This document shows, one piece after another, positions 1-6,276 of a stretch of 33,214 bases of DNA. Source of the DNA: JAVVTQ01 sp036653595 (GTDB lineage Bacteria > Bacillota > Clostridia > Oscillospirales > Ruminococcaceae); contig JAVVTQ010000015.1 of NCBI GenBank assembly GCA_036653595.1, positions 1 through 33,214 on the forward strand, written 5' to 3'. Below the pieces are notes generated by a model. The model was given only the letters and a program-made list of their open reading frames with translations. It was not told the origin of the DNA and did no database searches. A program made the position numbers and the translations under genes. Each line of letters begins with the position of its first letter. Within the stretch, counting starts at the first letter, position 1.

Positions 1-424
1 CACCAAAATACAAGAGGTAATGTGCATTTTTTTGTGTAAAAATTTCGCCTTTTGCAACATTAGCAAAAACCTTTGCGAGAAACCAATATGCAAACATAAG
101 CGGAATAATATTTATGGCATACATAATAGTGATGGCAATATATGTGATTATGTCGATTGTCCCATCATCAGCTGCGGCATGAATGCGCAAGCTGTCATTG
201 CTTTTTACTGTTAGCGACCTCATGCTGAAATCATGATCTTCTTCGGCATAGATTGCATGAGCATAGGTTTTCTCTCCCACTTGCAAATGATATTGCAATC
301 TACCCATAAAGCTCAAAGCCAACATTATCACAAACAAGAAAATGATAATGTAGCAGATTACCTTCATGAATTTTGCTGTACTCATGGCTACCTTTTGATT
401 TAACAGCTTATGCATAAATTTCAC
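1..424 (-). CDS. DUF2975-like membrane protein, 3' end cut off by the window
   Basis: An open frame of 141 codons reads from a GTG at 424 to the left edge with no stop. AGGAG lies 7 bases before the GTG; an in-frame ATG at 415 has no comparable site. The protein starts with a short basic segment. A first membrane helix follows at about residues 20-42 (CYIIIFLFVIMLALSF), then a polar extracytoplasmic stretch of about 50 residues, then a second helix at about 95-115. After that comes AKVFANVAKGEIFTQKNAHY, which resembles the conserved 'G.(P)F...N...L' stretch of DUF2975 proteins. Those small four-helix proteins often sit beside a small HTH regulator; any such partner would lie to the left, outside the window. 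The family call is from memory of the pattern. The gene itself is well supported by its start site and promoter. Confidence 0.7.
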   Translation of the reverse strand, partial: MKFMHKLLNQKVAMSTAKFMKVICYIIIFLFVIMLALSFMGRLQYHLQVGEKTYAHAIYAEEDHDFSMRSLTVKSNDSLRIHAAADDGTIDIITYIAITIMYAINIIPLMFAYWFLAKVFANVAKGEIFTQKNAHYLLYFG

Positions 425-451
425 AATGTATCTCCTAACTGATTTTTTATA

Positions 452-480
452 ATGATACATCTAAAATTAAACTATGTCAA
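452..480 (-). promoter_or_regulatory. Sigma-A-type promoter of the left-edge membrane protein gene
   Basis: On the minus strand TTGACA (475-480) is separated by 17 bases from TATCAT (452-457). The start codon follows about 28 bases downstream. Confidence 0.65.
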
Positions 481-485
481 TAATA

Positions 486-506
486 ATTTAATGTTTATCA
501 TTAAAT
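486..506. promoter_or_regulatory. Perfect 8+5+8 inverted repeat upstream of the promoter, possible operator
   Basis: ATTTAATG and CATTAAAT flank a 5-base spacer, ending 6 bases upstream of the -35 box at 475-480. The position suits an activator or repressor site. It is very AT-rich, so chance is possible. Confidence 0.35.
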
Positions 507-873
507 AATTGAACAAGAATAGCAAAAACCCACCGCTATTTTGCGTATTACTCCGGACAATTTTGGGTCTATAGGCAAAGCGAGAGCCGTTGCACCAAAG
601 AGAAGTTGCAACGGCTCAATTTCATGTTAGCTAAGGATTTTGGGTGGCGGGATTAAGTGCCGGCAGGGGAGCGCTCATTTGAAACATAAGCTTTGACTTT
701 TCATAGCTGTATGGAATACTTGTTCCAACTGGCAGCTGCTTTTTCGAAGTTGACAAGATACATACATTTTTTACGCCAACGGGCTTTTTGCTTGTCGGTC
801 GAATTCAGCTATGATTTACACACCTAAAATCCCGTTTATCAAAAGGCGAGCAGCTGTGTTTTTTATGATGCTT
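507..873. other. Intergenic stretch without a recognisable gene
   Basis: Between the left-edge gene and the MATE gene I see no intact gene. A strong hairpin lies at 584-617. On the minus strand at about 690-790 a short open stretch contains residues such as YLVNFEKAAASWNKY and then stops. It could be the remnant of a small protein, but it has no start site and I cannot assign it. Confidence 0.4.
584..617. terminator. Long GC-rich hairpin without a clear U-tract
   Basis: GAGCCGTTGCA pairs perfectly with TGCAACGGCTC across a 12-base loop. Neither strand has a proper run of T after the stem, so an intrinsic terminator is only one option. It lies about 260 bases downstream of the MATE gene, which has no closer terminator. 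Confidence 0.35.
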
Positions 874-2250
874 TCATAATTTTTTCATATTTTGCGTCGC
901 TATGCGCTTCATTGCCCTGTAGGAGAGCAGGCATACAAAAAGCGTCAGAATATCCGCGATGGGCTGTGAAAGATAGACTCCGTTAACACCAAACAGTCCG
1001 GGAAGCAGCAGTATACAAGGAATATAGAAAAGTCCCTGCCGAATGGTTGAGAGAAACAATCCATATTTTGATGCGCCGATGGTCTGAAAAGTGATGGTCA
1101 TCATATAGCAAAGCCCAAATGCGGGGTATAGCGCCACCTGCGAAATCAGCAGACGGGAGCCGTATTCCACCACGGCCGGGTTGCGGTTGAAGAGCATGAT
1201 GAGTGGCTCGGAGAGTAAAATATAAACACCGGCTACAGCGACAGACAAAAGCAGCGTCGCTTTTAGCGAGAAACGCGCCGAGTCGTGGAACCTCTCCTCA
1301 TTTTTTGCTCCGAACGCATAGGACGCCACCGGCTGATAGCCCTGCATAAAGCCCATAATCACATAGCATCCGACCAGCACCAAACGCTGCACCACACCGT
1401 AGGCGGCGATAATAAGATCGCTGTCGGGCAGGGTGGCGGCCGCGATGTTTGTAAGCGAAGTCGCGACAGCCAGGCAGATTTGAATTACGGCGGTGGGAAT
1501 GCCGATTAAAATGACATCTCGAAATAGTTTGAGAGCGGGCTTTACATATTTGGCGCTGACCTTGATGATGGATTTGCCGCTCATATAGAACCATGCAAGA
1601 ATGGCAAAGGTGACAATTTGTGACACGGTGGTGGCCAGAGACGCGCCGCCGACACCCATGTTAAAGCCCCATTCAAACATAAAAATCGGATCCAGCACAA
1701 CGTTTAGCGCCGCGCCTGTGATGACGGCAATGGAGGATATTTTGACCGAGGACTCCGCCCTGGCGGCACAGTTCATGCTCTGCGCCGGCAGATTGAATAT
1801 GGCTGCGACAAACATCCAAAATGCATAATCTTTGGCGAGCGGCATAACGGCCTCAGAAGCGCCAAATGCCCGCAGCAGAGGCTCCATAAACAACATGCCG
1901 CCCACGCAGAGCAGTGCACCGATTACCCCGGACGCCGCCAAAATGGTTGAGATGGTGGTGTTGGCACCGTTTTTATCGTTTGCGCCCAGCTGCCGTCCCG
2001 CAAGCACCGCAGCGCCGGCGGCAAAAATGTTTTCAATGGACACAAAAATCAGAAGAAGCGGAAGGGTAACACCCACCGCCGCCAGCGCTGTTTCGCTGTC
2101 CAAAAGCCCGATGTAGGCGGTGTCTACGATATTGTAGACCGCCTTGGCAAGCAGTGCAATTGTTGCGGGCACTGCCAGCTTTACAATCGCTTTTGAGGGC
2201 TTGCTGTCTGAGAGAAGTGATTCCTTCTCACCTTGTTTTTCTTCGTTCAT
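874..2250 (-). CDS. MATE family multidrug/cation efflux transporter
   Basis: A 458-residue protein with about 12 hydrophobic segments, the usual length for MATE (NorM/DinF-type) Na+- or H+-coupled exporters in the cytoplasmic membrane. The first helix region (KLAVPATIALLAKAVYNIVDTAYIG) and the 'GAGAAVLAGRQLGA' type loop are typical of the family. So are the two-fold repeated layout and the mid-protein GASLATTVSQ segment. Its ATG lies 3 bases after the stop of the TetR-type regulator, and its ribosome site GAGG overlaps the end of that gene, so the two are probably translated in coupling. The paired operators upstream of tetR would then control both genes. Substrate cannot be read from sequence; drugs, dyes or toxic metabolites are typical. 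No clear terminator follows. Confidence 0.93.
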   Translation of the reverse strand: MNEEKQGEKESLLSDSKPSKAIVKLAVPATIALLAKAVYNIVDTAYIGLLDSETALAAVGVTLPLLLIFVSIENIFAAGAAVLAGRQLGANDKNGANTTISTILAASGVIGALLCVGGMLFMEPLLRAFGASEAVMPLAKDYAFWMFVAAIFNLPAQSMNCAARAESSVKISSIAVITGAALNVVLDPIFMFEWGFNMGVGGASLATTVSQIVTFAILAWFYMSGKSIIKVSAKYVKPALKLFRDVILIGIPTAVIQICLAVATSLTNIAAATLPDSDLIIAAYGVVQRLVLVGCYVIMGFMQGYQPVASYAFGAKNEERFHDSARFSLKATLLLSVAVAGVYILLSEPLIMLFNRNPAVVEYGSRLLISQVALYPAFGLCYMMTITFQTIGASKYGLFLSTIRQGLFYIPCILLLPGLFGVNGVYLSQPIADILTLFVCLLSYRAMKRIATQNMKKL

Positions 2251-2253
2251 GTT

Positions 2254-2871
2254 TTATGATTCCTCTCTTTCTATCACTCCGTACAGTAAAATGGACAGTG
2301 AGCGCCAGCAGGTTTCCTCGTGCTGCTCCAAATTCATCGCTTTGCTTGGTTCCATTTGGTAGCGCGCATTGACAAAATCCTGATAGAGCCGAAAAGTCTC
2401 CACGGTGGATTCTATGGTTACATCACAGCGCAGACGGGCCTCCTTCAATAAATTTGTCAGCACAGAGACATTCAGTGCGTCAAACGCTGCGCGCAACTCT
2501 GAAATTCCCGATGCCAGGTGTTGGGGAGGTGCAATCACCACATCGCAAAAAAGTCTGTGGTGCAATGGGTGTTCGTGGAAGAATTGCAGCCTCGCGGCAA
2601 AATATCGTTCCAACCGTGCCGTCTTCGTGCCGCTCACGTCGGCGAGTGCGCATGCGAGATGCTTTGTCAGACTGTCAAACAGCTCCTGAACACAGACAAG
2701 GTACAGTTCATCCTTGTCTTTGAAATAATGGTAGAGAATTCCTTTGGAAATATTACCCGACGAGCAGATTGCATTGATTGAACTTAGTCCGTAGCCCTGT
2801 GTTCCAAATTCCTCAAAGGCACTGTTCAAAATTTTGCGTCTGCTGGCCATGTTTTTTTCGACTCGCTTCAT
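2254..2871 (-). CDS. TetR/AcrR family transcriptional regulator of the adjacent efflux gene
   Basis: A 205-residue protein with an N-terminal HTH (about residues 8-55). The pattern RRKILNSAFEEFGTQGYG, then SSINAICSSGNISKGILYHYFKDKDELY, is diagnostic of TetR repressors. The rest is a helical ligand-binding and dimerisation domain of normal size. GGGAGG lies 6 bases before the ATG at 2871. The gene is first in an operon with the MATE transporter. Two AGACC/GGTCT palindromes sit directly upstream and are the obvious binding sites. The expected behaviour is autorepression, released when a transported compound binds. This regulatory model follows the family and the layout and is not shown directly. 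Confidence 0.93.
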   Translation of the reverse strand: MKRVEKNMASRRKILNSAFEEFGTQGYGLSSINAICSSGNISKGILYHYFKDKDELYLVCVQELFDSLTKHLACALADVSGTKTARLERYFAARLQFFHEHPLHHRLFCDVVIAPPQHLASGISELRAAFDALNVSVLTNLLKEARLRCDVTIESTVETFRLYQDFVNARYQMEPSKAMNLEQHEETCWRSLSILLYGVIEREES

Positions 2872-2883
2872 TTGTCGCCTCCC

Positions 2884-2897
2884 AGACCATGAGGTCT
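2884..2897. promoter_or_regulatory. TetR operator 1 (promoter-proximal palindrome)
   Basis: AGACC and GGTCT are separated by four bases, 13 bases upstream of the tetR start. It shares both half-sites with the second palindrome, 35 bp away centre to centre. Confidence 0.7.
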
Positions 2898-2918
2898 ATT
2901 TTTTATATTACCACAAAC

Positions 2919-2932
2919 AGACCAATTGGTCT
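2919..2932. promoter_or_regulatory. TetR operator 2 (perfect 14-bp palindrome)
   Basis: AGACCAATTGGTCT is a perfect palindrome with the same half-sites as operator 1. The AT-rich stretch between the two sites (about 2898-2918) contains TAATAT/TATAAA-like -10 candidates on the minus strand, so the sites bracket the likely promoter. I could not fix the -35 box. Confidence 0.75.
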
Positions 2933-3023
2933 ATATATAAGATGTGAACTTTTCACGAAATGTGTTCACGGGTTTGCTCAAAGGCGGCAGGTGTCAGAAA
3001 GCTGACGAGAAGCAAGAGGGGAC

Positions 3024-3188
3024 ATGAAAAAATGCTCGCAGAGAACGGACGAGTGTGGGATTTGTGGCATTTGCATACTTAAAAAAGACAATTTACGTCT
3101 GCTTCGGGCGAAGATTTATGTAGACTCGTTTGTAAATGAAGAGAGGAAAGCGCAGAAGCTCGAGAAGCTAATTAAAAACGAAAAATAG
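3024..3188 (+). CDS. Possible 54-residue protein with a CxxCxxC motif
   Basis: An ATG at 3024 opens a 54-codon frame ending in TAG. The product has Cys at 4, 11, 14 and 17 (CGICGIC), which could hold a metal or an Fe-S centre. A basic, helical C-terminal half ends in KAQKLEKLIKNEK. GAGGGG precedes the ATG by only 2 bases, closer than usual. No promoter is evident. The segment lies between the TetR control region and a decayed sigma factor gene, so it may itself be a remnant. I do not recognise it. Confidence 0.25.
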   Translation: MKKCSQRTDECGICGICILKKDNLRLLRAKIYVDSFVNEERKAQKLEKLIKNEK

Positions 3189-3266
3189 TGCGCAATGTCT
3201 CTTTTAATCAACCGCTGACGGGAGTGTTGCTCTGCTATAGCAGCTAAAAGACAGTGCGGGTGTTAA

Positions 3267-3570
3267 GCGGGATTTTGCCATGATTTTGCAACAGAAGCAG
3301 AAAAATTCGGCACAAATATAAGTGAAAGCGCCTTTAAAACTGAAAAACCGAGGGAAGACACCGATGGCGGTGAGACGGCGCGGGAAATAGACACCTTTTA
3401 AAAGAGCCTCACGCTAAAGCTGCGCAGTATATTTGTGCAAAAATATGGCCACACATGCAGTTCGGAGAAATTGCAAGCCAATACCCGGTCAGCAAAAGCA
3501 GTGTCAATTCCATGCTTTTTTGAACAAGAACCGCTTGAAAGAGCGCCCGAAGAAGGAGAGCTTATTGTGA
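3267..3570 (+). pseudogene. Decayed ECF sigma factor gene (region 4 remnant with frameshifts)
   Basis: Three consecutive pieces in three frames make the C-terminal half of an ECF sigma factor. The first (3267 to about 3446) ends in SLTLKLRSIFVQKYG, matching the start of region 4 'LP...R.iF..RYW', but has an in-frame TAA at 3399. The second (3455-3520) reads MQFGEIASQYPVSKSSVNSM, the sigma-4 helix-turn-helix. The third (3520-3570) reads NKNRLKERPKKESLL and stops at TGA 3568-3570. That TGA overlaps the GTG start of the anti-sigma gene, the usual overlap of such pairs. No region 2 is recognisable upstream, so the 5' half is lost or scrambled. Sequencing error could explain one shift but not the stop and the missing N-terminus as well. 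Confidence 0.6.
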
Positions 3571-4505
3571 AAGAGAAGAAAATTATTCGCGAATTGGAAC
3601 AGAGTGACGAGCGCTATACAAAAGGAACCGATTCAACCGCGAAAAAACGCGCAAAAAGTGCCCGCTGCATTGGAATATTGTCAGTGGCAGCGTGCTTGGC
3701 GGTCGTTGCAGTATCATTGGTGCTGGCAAAGCAAGCGGGCGAAAAAAAGGAGCACGAGGACATCGCGACAAAGAAATACGGTGAGGCGGCGGTTTATATC
3801 CCCAAAATAGAGCTGCTTGAAAATCAGCAGGGAGCGGCTGCCGATATGATAGGGGTTGTTGTATACAATGGGAAAATTTACACACATGCAGAGTATATGT
3901 ACGGTGACGATGAGGCTAAGAGCAAATTTATCGGCGAGTTTTTGGGCAGCGCGACCGGAGAAATCGACGAATGGTCGCAGCCGAACGATTATAAAAAGGA
4001 ATTGGCATCGAATGTCGCAGGAGAGGTGTATACGGTCAAGGGCTACGACAGGGATTTTCGCATATGCATATTAAATACGTACGGAAATCTTGCGTTTTTC
4101 GAAAATCTAAACGACATCAATCTGACAGTCGGGGAGGATTTGTATGGAGAAAAACGGTTGAATCTAAGGGAAAATATAAATAAAACGGAGTATCAGCTCC
4201 ACGAGGATTGGGACTGGGCAAAGGGAAATATAAAGGAATTGGAAGACTTGCCGAGCGGGAGTATCGACGCCTTTGTCGCCGAGCTGTACAAGGGGGAGTT
4301 CGAAGATTTGTCAAAATGCAAACCGTCCATATATTCGCAAGAATTAATGCAGGCCCATTTGTATTTCAGAATGAAGGACGGGACTTGCGTGCAGATACGG
4401 CTGTTTGAAAACGGCTATGTCGGCTACTCTTATATGAATGACAGCTGCTTTGTCAAAATTGACAACGAGATATTCACACGGGTTTTCGATGCGGCTTTAA
4501 AATAA
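3567..4505 (+). CDS. Single-span membrane anti-sigma-factor-like protein
   Basis: I start it at GTG 3567, where AAGGAG lies 8 bases upstream and the codon overlaps the stop of the broken sigma gene. The open frame extends further up (GTG 3435), but that part encodes sigma debris in another frame. The 312-residue product has a charged cytoplasmic N-terminus of about 33 residues, one membrane helix (about 34-54, IGILSVAACLAVVAVSLVLA) and a large extracytoplasmic domain. That domain has no motif I know. This layout is common for anti-sigma partners encoded after ECF sigma genes in Oscillospiraceae. With its sigma factor apparently dead, it may be an orphan regulator or on its way out, although the frame itself is intact. 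The function is inferred from position and architecture. Confidence 0.65.
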   Translation: MKEKKIIRELEQSDERYTKGTDSTAKKRAKSARCIGILSVAACLAVVAVSLVLAKQAGEKKEHEDIATKKYGEAAVYIPKIELLENQQGAAADMIGVVVYNGKIYTHAEYMYGDDEAKSKFIGEFLGSATGEIDEWSQPNDYKKELASNVAGEVYTVKGYDRDFRICILNTYGNLAFFENLNDINLTVGEDLYGEKRLNLRENINKTEYQLHEDWDWAKGNIKELEDLPSGSIDAFVAELYKGEFEDLSKCKPSIYSQELMQAHLYFRMKDGTCVQIRLFENGYVGYSYMNDSCFVKIDNEIFTRVFDAALK

Positions 4506-4526
4506 AAGAGATTCAACAAATACGAC

Positions 4527-4563
4527 AAAACCCCGCATGAGCCGTAGCTCATGCGGGGTTTTT
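4527..4563. terminator. Bidirectional intrinsic terminator between convergent genes
   Basis: AAAACCCCGCATGAGC pairs with its complement across a CGTA loop (4543-4546), followed by a T-run on the plus strand and TTTTG on the minus strand. It can end both the anti-sigma gene and the convergent dehydrogenase gene. Confidence 0.92.
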
Positions 4564-4618
4564 GTTTGAAACGGCGTTGCACAAAGTCTTTCGCGCCGCG
4601 TTTTTTTGCGGTATCAGA

Positions 4619-5569
4619 CTATTTCGTATATTTGTAGAAACCCTCGCCCGAGGACATTCCAAGCTTGCCCTCATCTATATATTTCTTGAGCATTTTTTGC
4701 ATACCTTTGAAATTGTACGGGGCAAGAAAAGAGGGGATTTTGACGTACATCATGACAATGTTGTACGCGGTGGCGAGGCCGACTGTGTCGAGAATCTGAA
4801 ACGGTCCCTTTGGCGCGCCTGTGCCCATCGTCCACGCCTTGTCGATGCTCTCGGGCTCGGAAATCCCGTTTACAAAGAGATCCATCCCGGAGAAGAGGAG
4901 CGGAACAAGCATTGAGTTGAGCAGATAGCCCGACTTCTCTTTGCGGACAGGCAGGGCAATCATCCCAATTTCCGCTGCAAACTCGCAAATCTGGTCGAAA
5001 TAGCATTTGTCTGTTTTTGCCTGAGCCATGATTTCAGCGGTATTGTTTTTCCAAATAGAATTTGCAAAGTGGAGTGACAGATATTTTTCCGGTCTGCCTG
5101 TGTACTTTGCAAACTTTGAAGGCAGAAGTGTGGAGGAATTTGTGACGATAACGGTTTTTGCGGGAAGCAGCGGGGAGAGTTTTGTGTAAAAAGCAATCTT
5201 CTCGTCCGCGTTTTCAGCCATAGATTCGATGATGAGGTCTGCATCCTTGACAGCCTTGCCCAAATCCAACTCCAGTTTCAGACCCGCATATGCCTTTTCG
5301 ACCTTTGCCAAGCATGCAGCTTTGTCAAATGTCTCGAAGTCGGCAAGCCCCCTTGCCCATGTGGCAGGTGTTTGTCCCTGCGGCGTTGCCATGGCATTTA
5401 TAGTCTCGATATAGACTTCTTTGAGATGGTCGATTTTCGGCTGTGTGCGGCTTATGCTTCCCTCACTGCGAAGCCAAATCGTCACATTGAACCCACAATA
5501 TGCGGCCTGAAATGCAATCTGGCTTCCCAAGACGCCGCCGCCCGCAACAACAATATTCTTAAACTTCAT
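4619..5569 (-). CDS. 3-hydroxyacyl-CoA dehydrogenase (NAD-dependent)
   Basis: A 316-residue protein of the 3-hydroxyacyl-CoA dehydrogenase family, which interconverts 3-hydroxyacyl-CoA and 3-oxoacyl-CoA with NAD(H). The N-terminal Rossmann fold begins IVVAGGGVLGSQIAF, with the GxGxxG-type loop at residues 10-15. ADLIIESMAEN and VTNSSTLLPS follow as expected. The catalytic pair is probably H167 (LSLHFANSIW) and E179 (TAEIM). The C-terminal helical domain contains the SGYLLNSMLVPLL and GAPKGPFQILDTVGL stretches typical of the family. GGAGG lies 7 bases before the ATG. It stands alone, without thiolase or crotonase neighbours, so its pathway (butyrate-type or fatty acid metabolism) cannot be told from context. 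Confidence 0.9.
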   Translation of the reverse strand: MKFKNIVVAGGGVLGSQIAFQAAYCGFNVTIWLRSEGSISRTQPKIDHLKEVYIETINAMATPQGQTPATWARGLADFETFDKAACLAKVEKAYAGLKLELDLGKAVKDADLIIESMAENADEKIAFYTKLSPLLPAKTVIVTNSSTLLPSKFAKYTGRPEKYLSLHFANSIWKNNTAEIMAQAKTDKCYFDQICEFAAEIGMIALPVRKEKSGYLLNSMLVPLLFSGMDLFVNGISEPESIDKAWTMGTGAPKGPFQILDTVGLATAYNIVMMYVKIPSFLAPYNFKGMQKMLKKYIDEGKLGMSSGEGFYKYTK

Positions 5570-5598
5570 TATAATGCCTCCAAATCAGTAATGCGTCA

Positions 5599-5627
5599 AT
5601 TATAGCATCAACAAAACGCATAAACAA
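5599..5627 (-). promoter_or_regulatory. Promoter of the 3-hydroxyacyl-CoA dehydrogenase gene
   Basis: On the minus strand TTGTTT (5622-5627), 17 bases, then a consensus TATAAT (5599-5604), 29 bases upstream of the start codon. Confidence 0.65.
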
Positions 5628-5847
5628 TATAATTTCAACATTTATTTTGAGCAAACAAAAAGAAACAAGACCAATTCGGAAATAACAAGAGCAATTGGCA
5701 AAAAATACCGCAATATCGGCTGTAATCGGCCTCTAAGCCATAATTTACCAACCAAACAGGAAAAGACAGAGCAAAATACATGCTTTTCAAGGCATAAATA
5801 CAGCTTTTCGGAAAGAGAAAGAATAGGAAATAAAAGGCGGAATATTA
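5628..5847. other. AT-rich intergenic stretch between divergent genes
   Basis: No gene is supported here. A 70-codon minus-strand frame (5642-5854) has no ribosome site and no recognisable content. The stretch separates the dehydrogenase promoter from the promoter of the signalling island. Confidence 0.5.
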
Positions 5848-5876
5848 TTGACATTATTCCATTGACAGCCTATACT
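5848..5876 (+). promoter_or_regulatory. Strong promoter of the signalling island
   Basis: TTGACA (5848-5853), 17 bases, TATACT (5871-5876). Transcription would begin near 5883, giving a leader of about 30 bases before the GTG at 5912. It is the only good promoter I see ahead of the genes from 5912 to 16438. Confidence 0.85.
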
Positions 5877-5911
5877 TAAATCGAAAAGATCTGTCGAGAA
5901 AGGGGATAATT

Positions 5912-6136
5912 GTGGATAATTATATTTCTGTGGCAGAAGCTTCAAAAGAATGGGGACTGAGCGCGAGAAGAGTTTACACGCTTTGCGCCGAGGGACGTAT
6001 ACCGGGGGCGACTCGATTTGTGAGAGTATGGGCTATCCCGAGAGACTCGAAAAAACCCGACGATGCGCGAATCAAAAGTGGAAAATATATCGGTTATTCT
6101 GAAAAATATCACAAAAAAGATGTCAAACAAAAATGA
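5912..6136 (+). CDS. Small excisionase/MerR-like helix-turn-helix DNA-binding protein
   Basis: A 74-residue protein starting at GTG, with AAAGGGG about 6 bases upstream. The pattern SVAEASKEWGLSARRVYTLCAEGRIPGATR, then WAIPRDSKKPDDARIKSGKYI, is a winged HTH of the excisionase/MerR-like type. Such small proteins are common in clostridia. The tail is basic (SEKYHKKDVKQK). It is first behind the island promoter and about 140 bases ahead of the cyclic-di-GMP gene, so it may regulate the cluster or be a regulatory output. No integrase or other phage gene is nearby, so a true excisionase role is unlikely. Its targets are unknown. Confidence 0.8.
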   Translation: MDNYISVAEASKEWGLSARRVYTLCAEGRIPGATRFVRVWAIPRDSKKPDDARIKSGKYIGYSEKYHKKDVKQK

Positions 6137-6276
6137 GAACGTGCAGCTGCCCGGTAAAAAGCAAGTGCAAAACGAAATGCGCGAGCGCGAGGAGAATGCA
6201 AAATGATCGATGAAAGCACAGACGAATTCAGTGGCGGAGATGCACGGCTGCTTGTGCGAAATTCTCGGAGGCAAAT

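Noticed and set aside
3435..3566. N-terminal extension of the anti-sigma-like protein from GTG 3435
   Set aside because: No ribosome site at 3435, and the stretch overlaps the sigma region 4 remnant; GTG 3567 has AAGGAG and the usual stop-start overlap.
5642..5854. Minus-strand hydrophobic frame of 70 codons between the dehydrogenase and the signalling island
   Set aside because: No ribosome site, no recognisable pattern, and it crosses the -35 region of the island promoter.
5912..6136. Excisionase of a mobile element
   Set aside because: The HTH fold fits, but no integrase, attachment site or phage gene lies near, and the gene heads a signalling operon.
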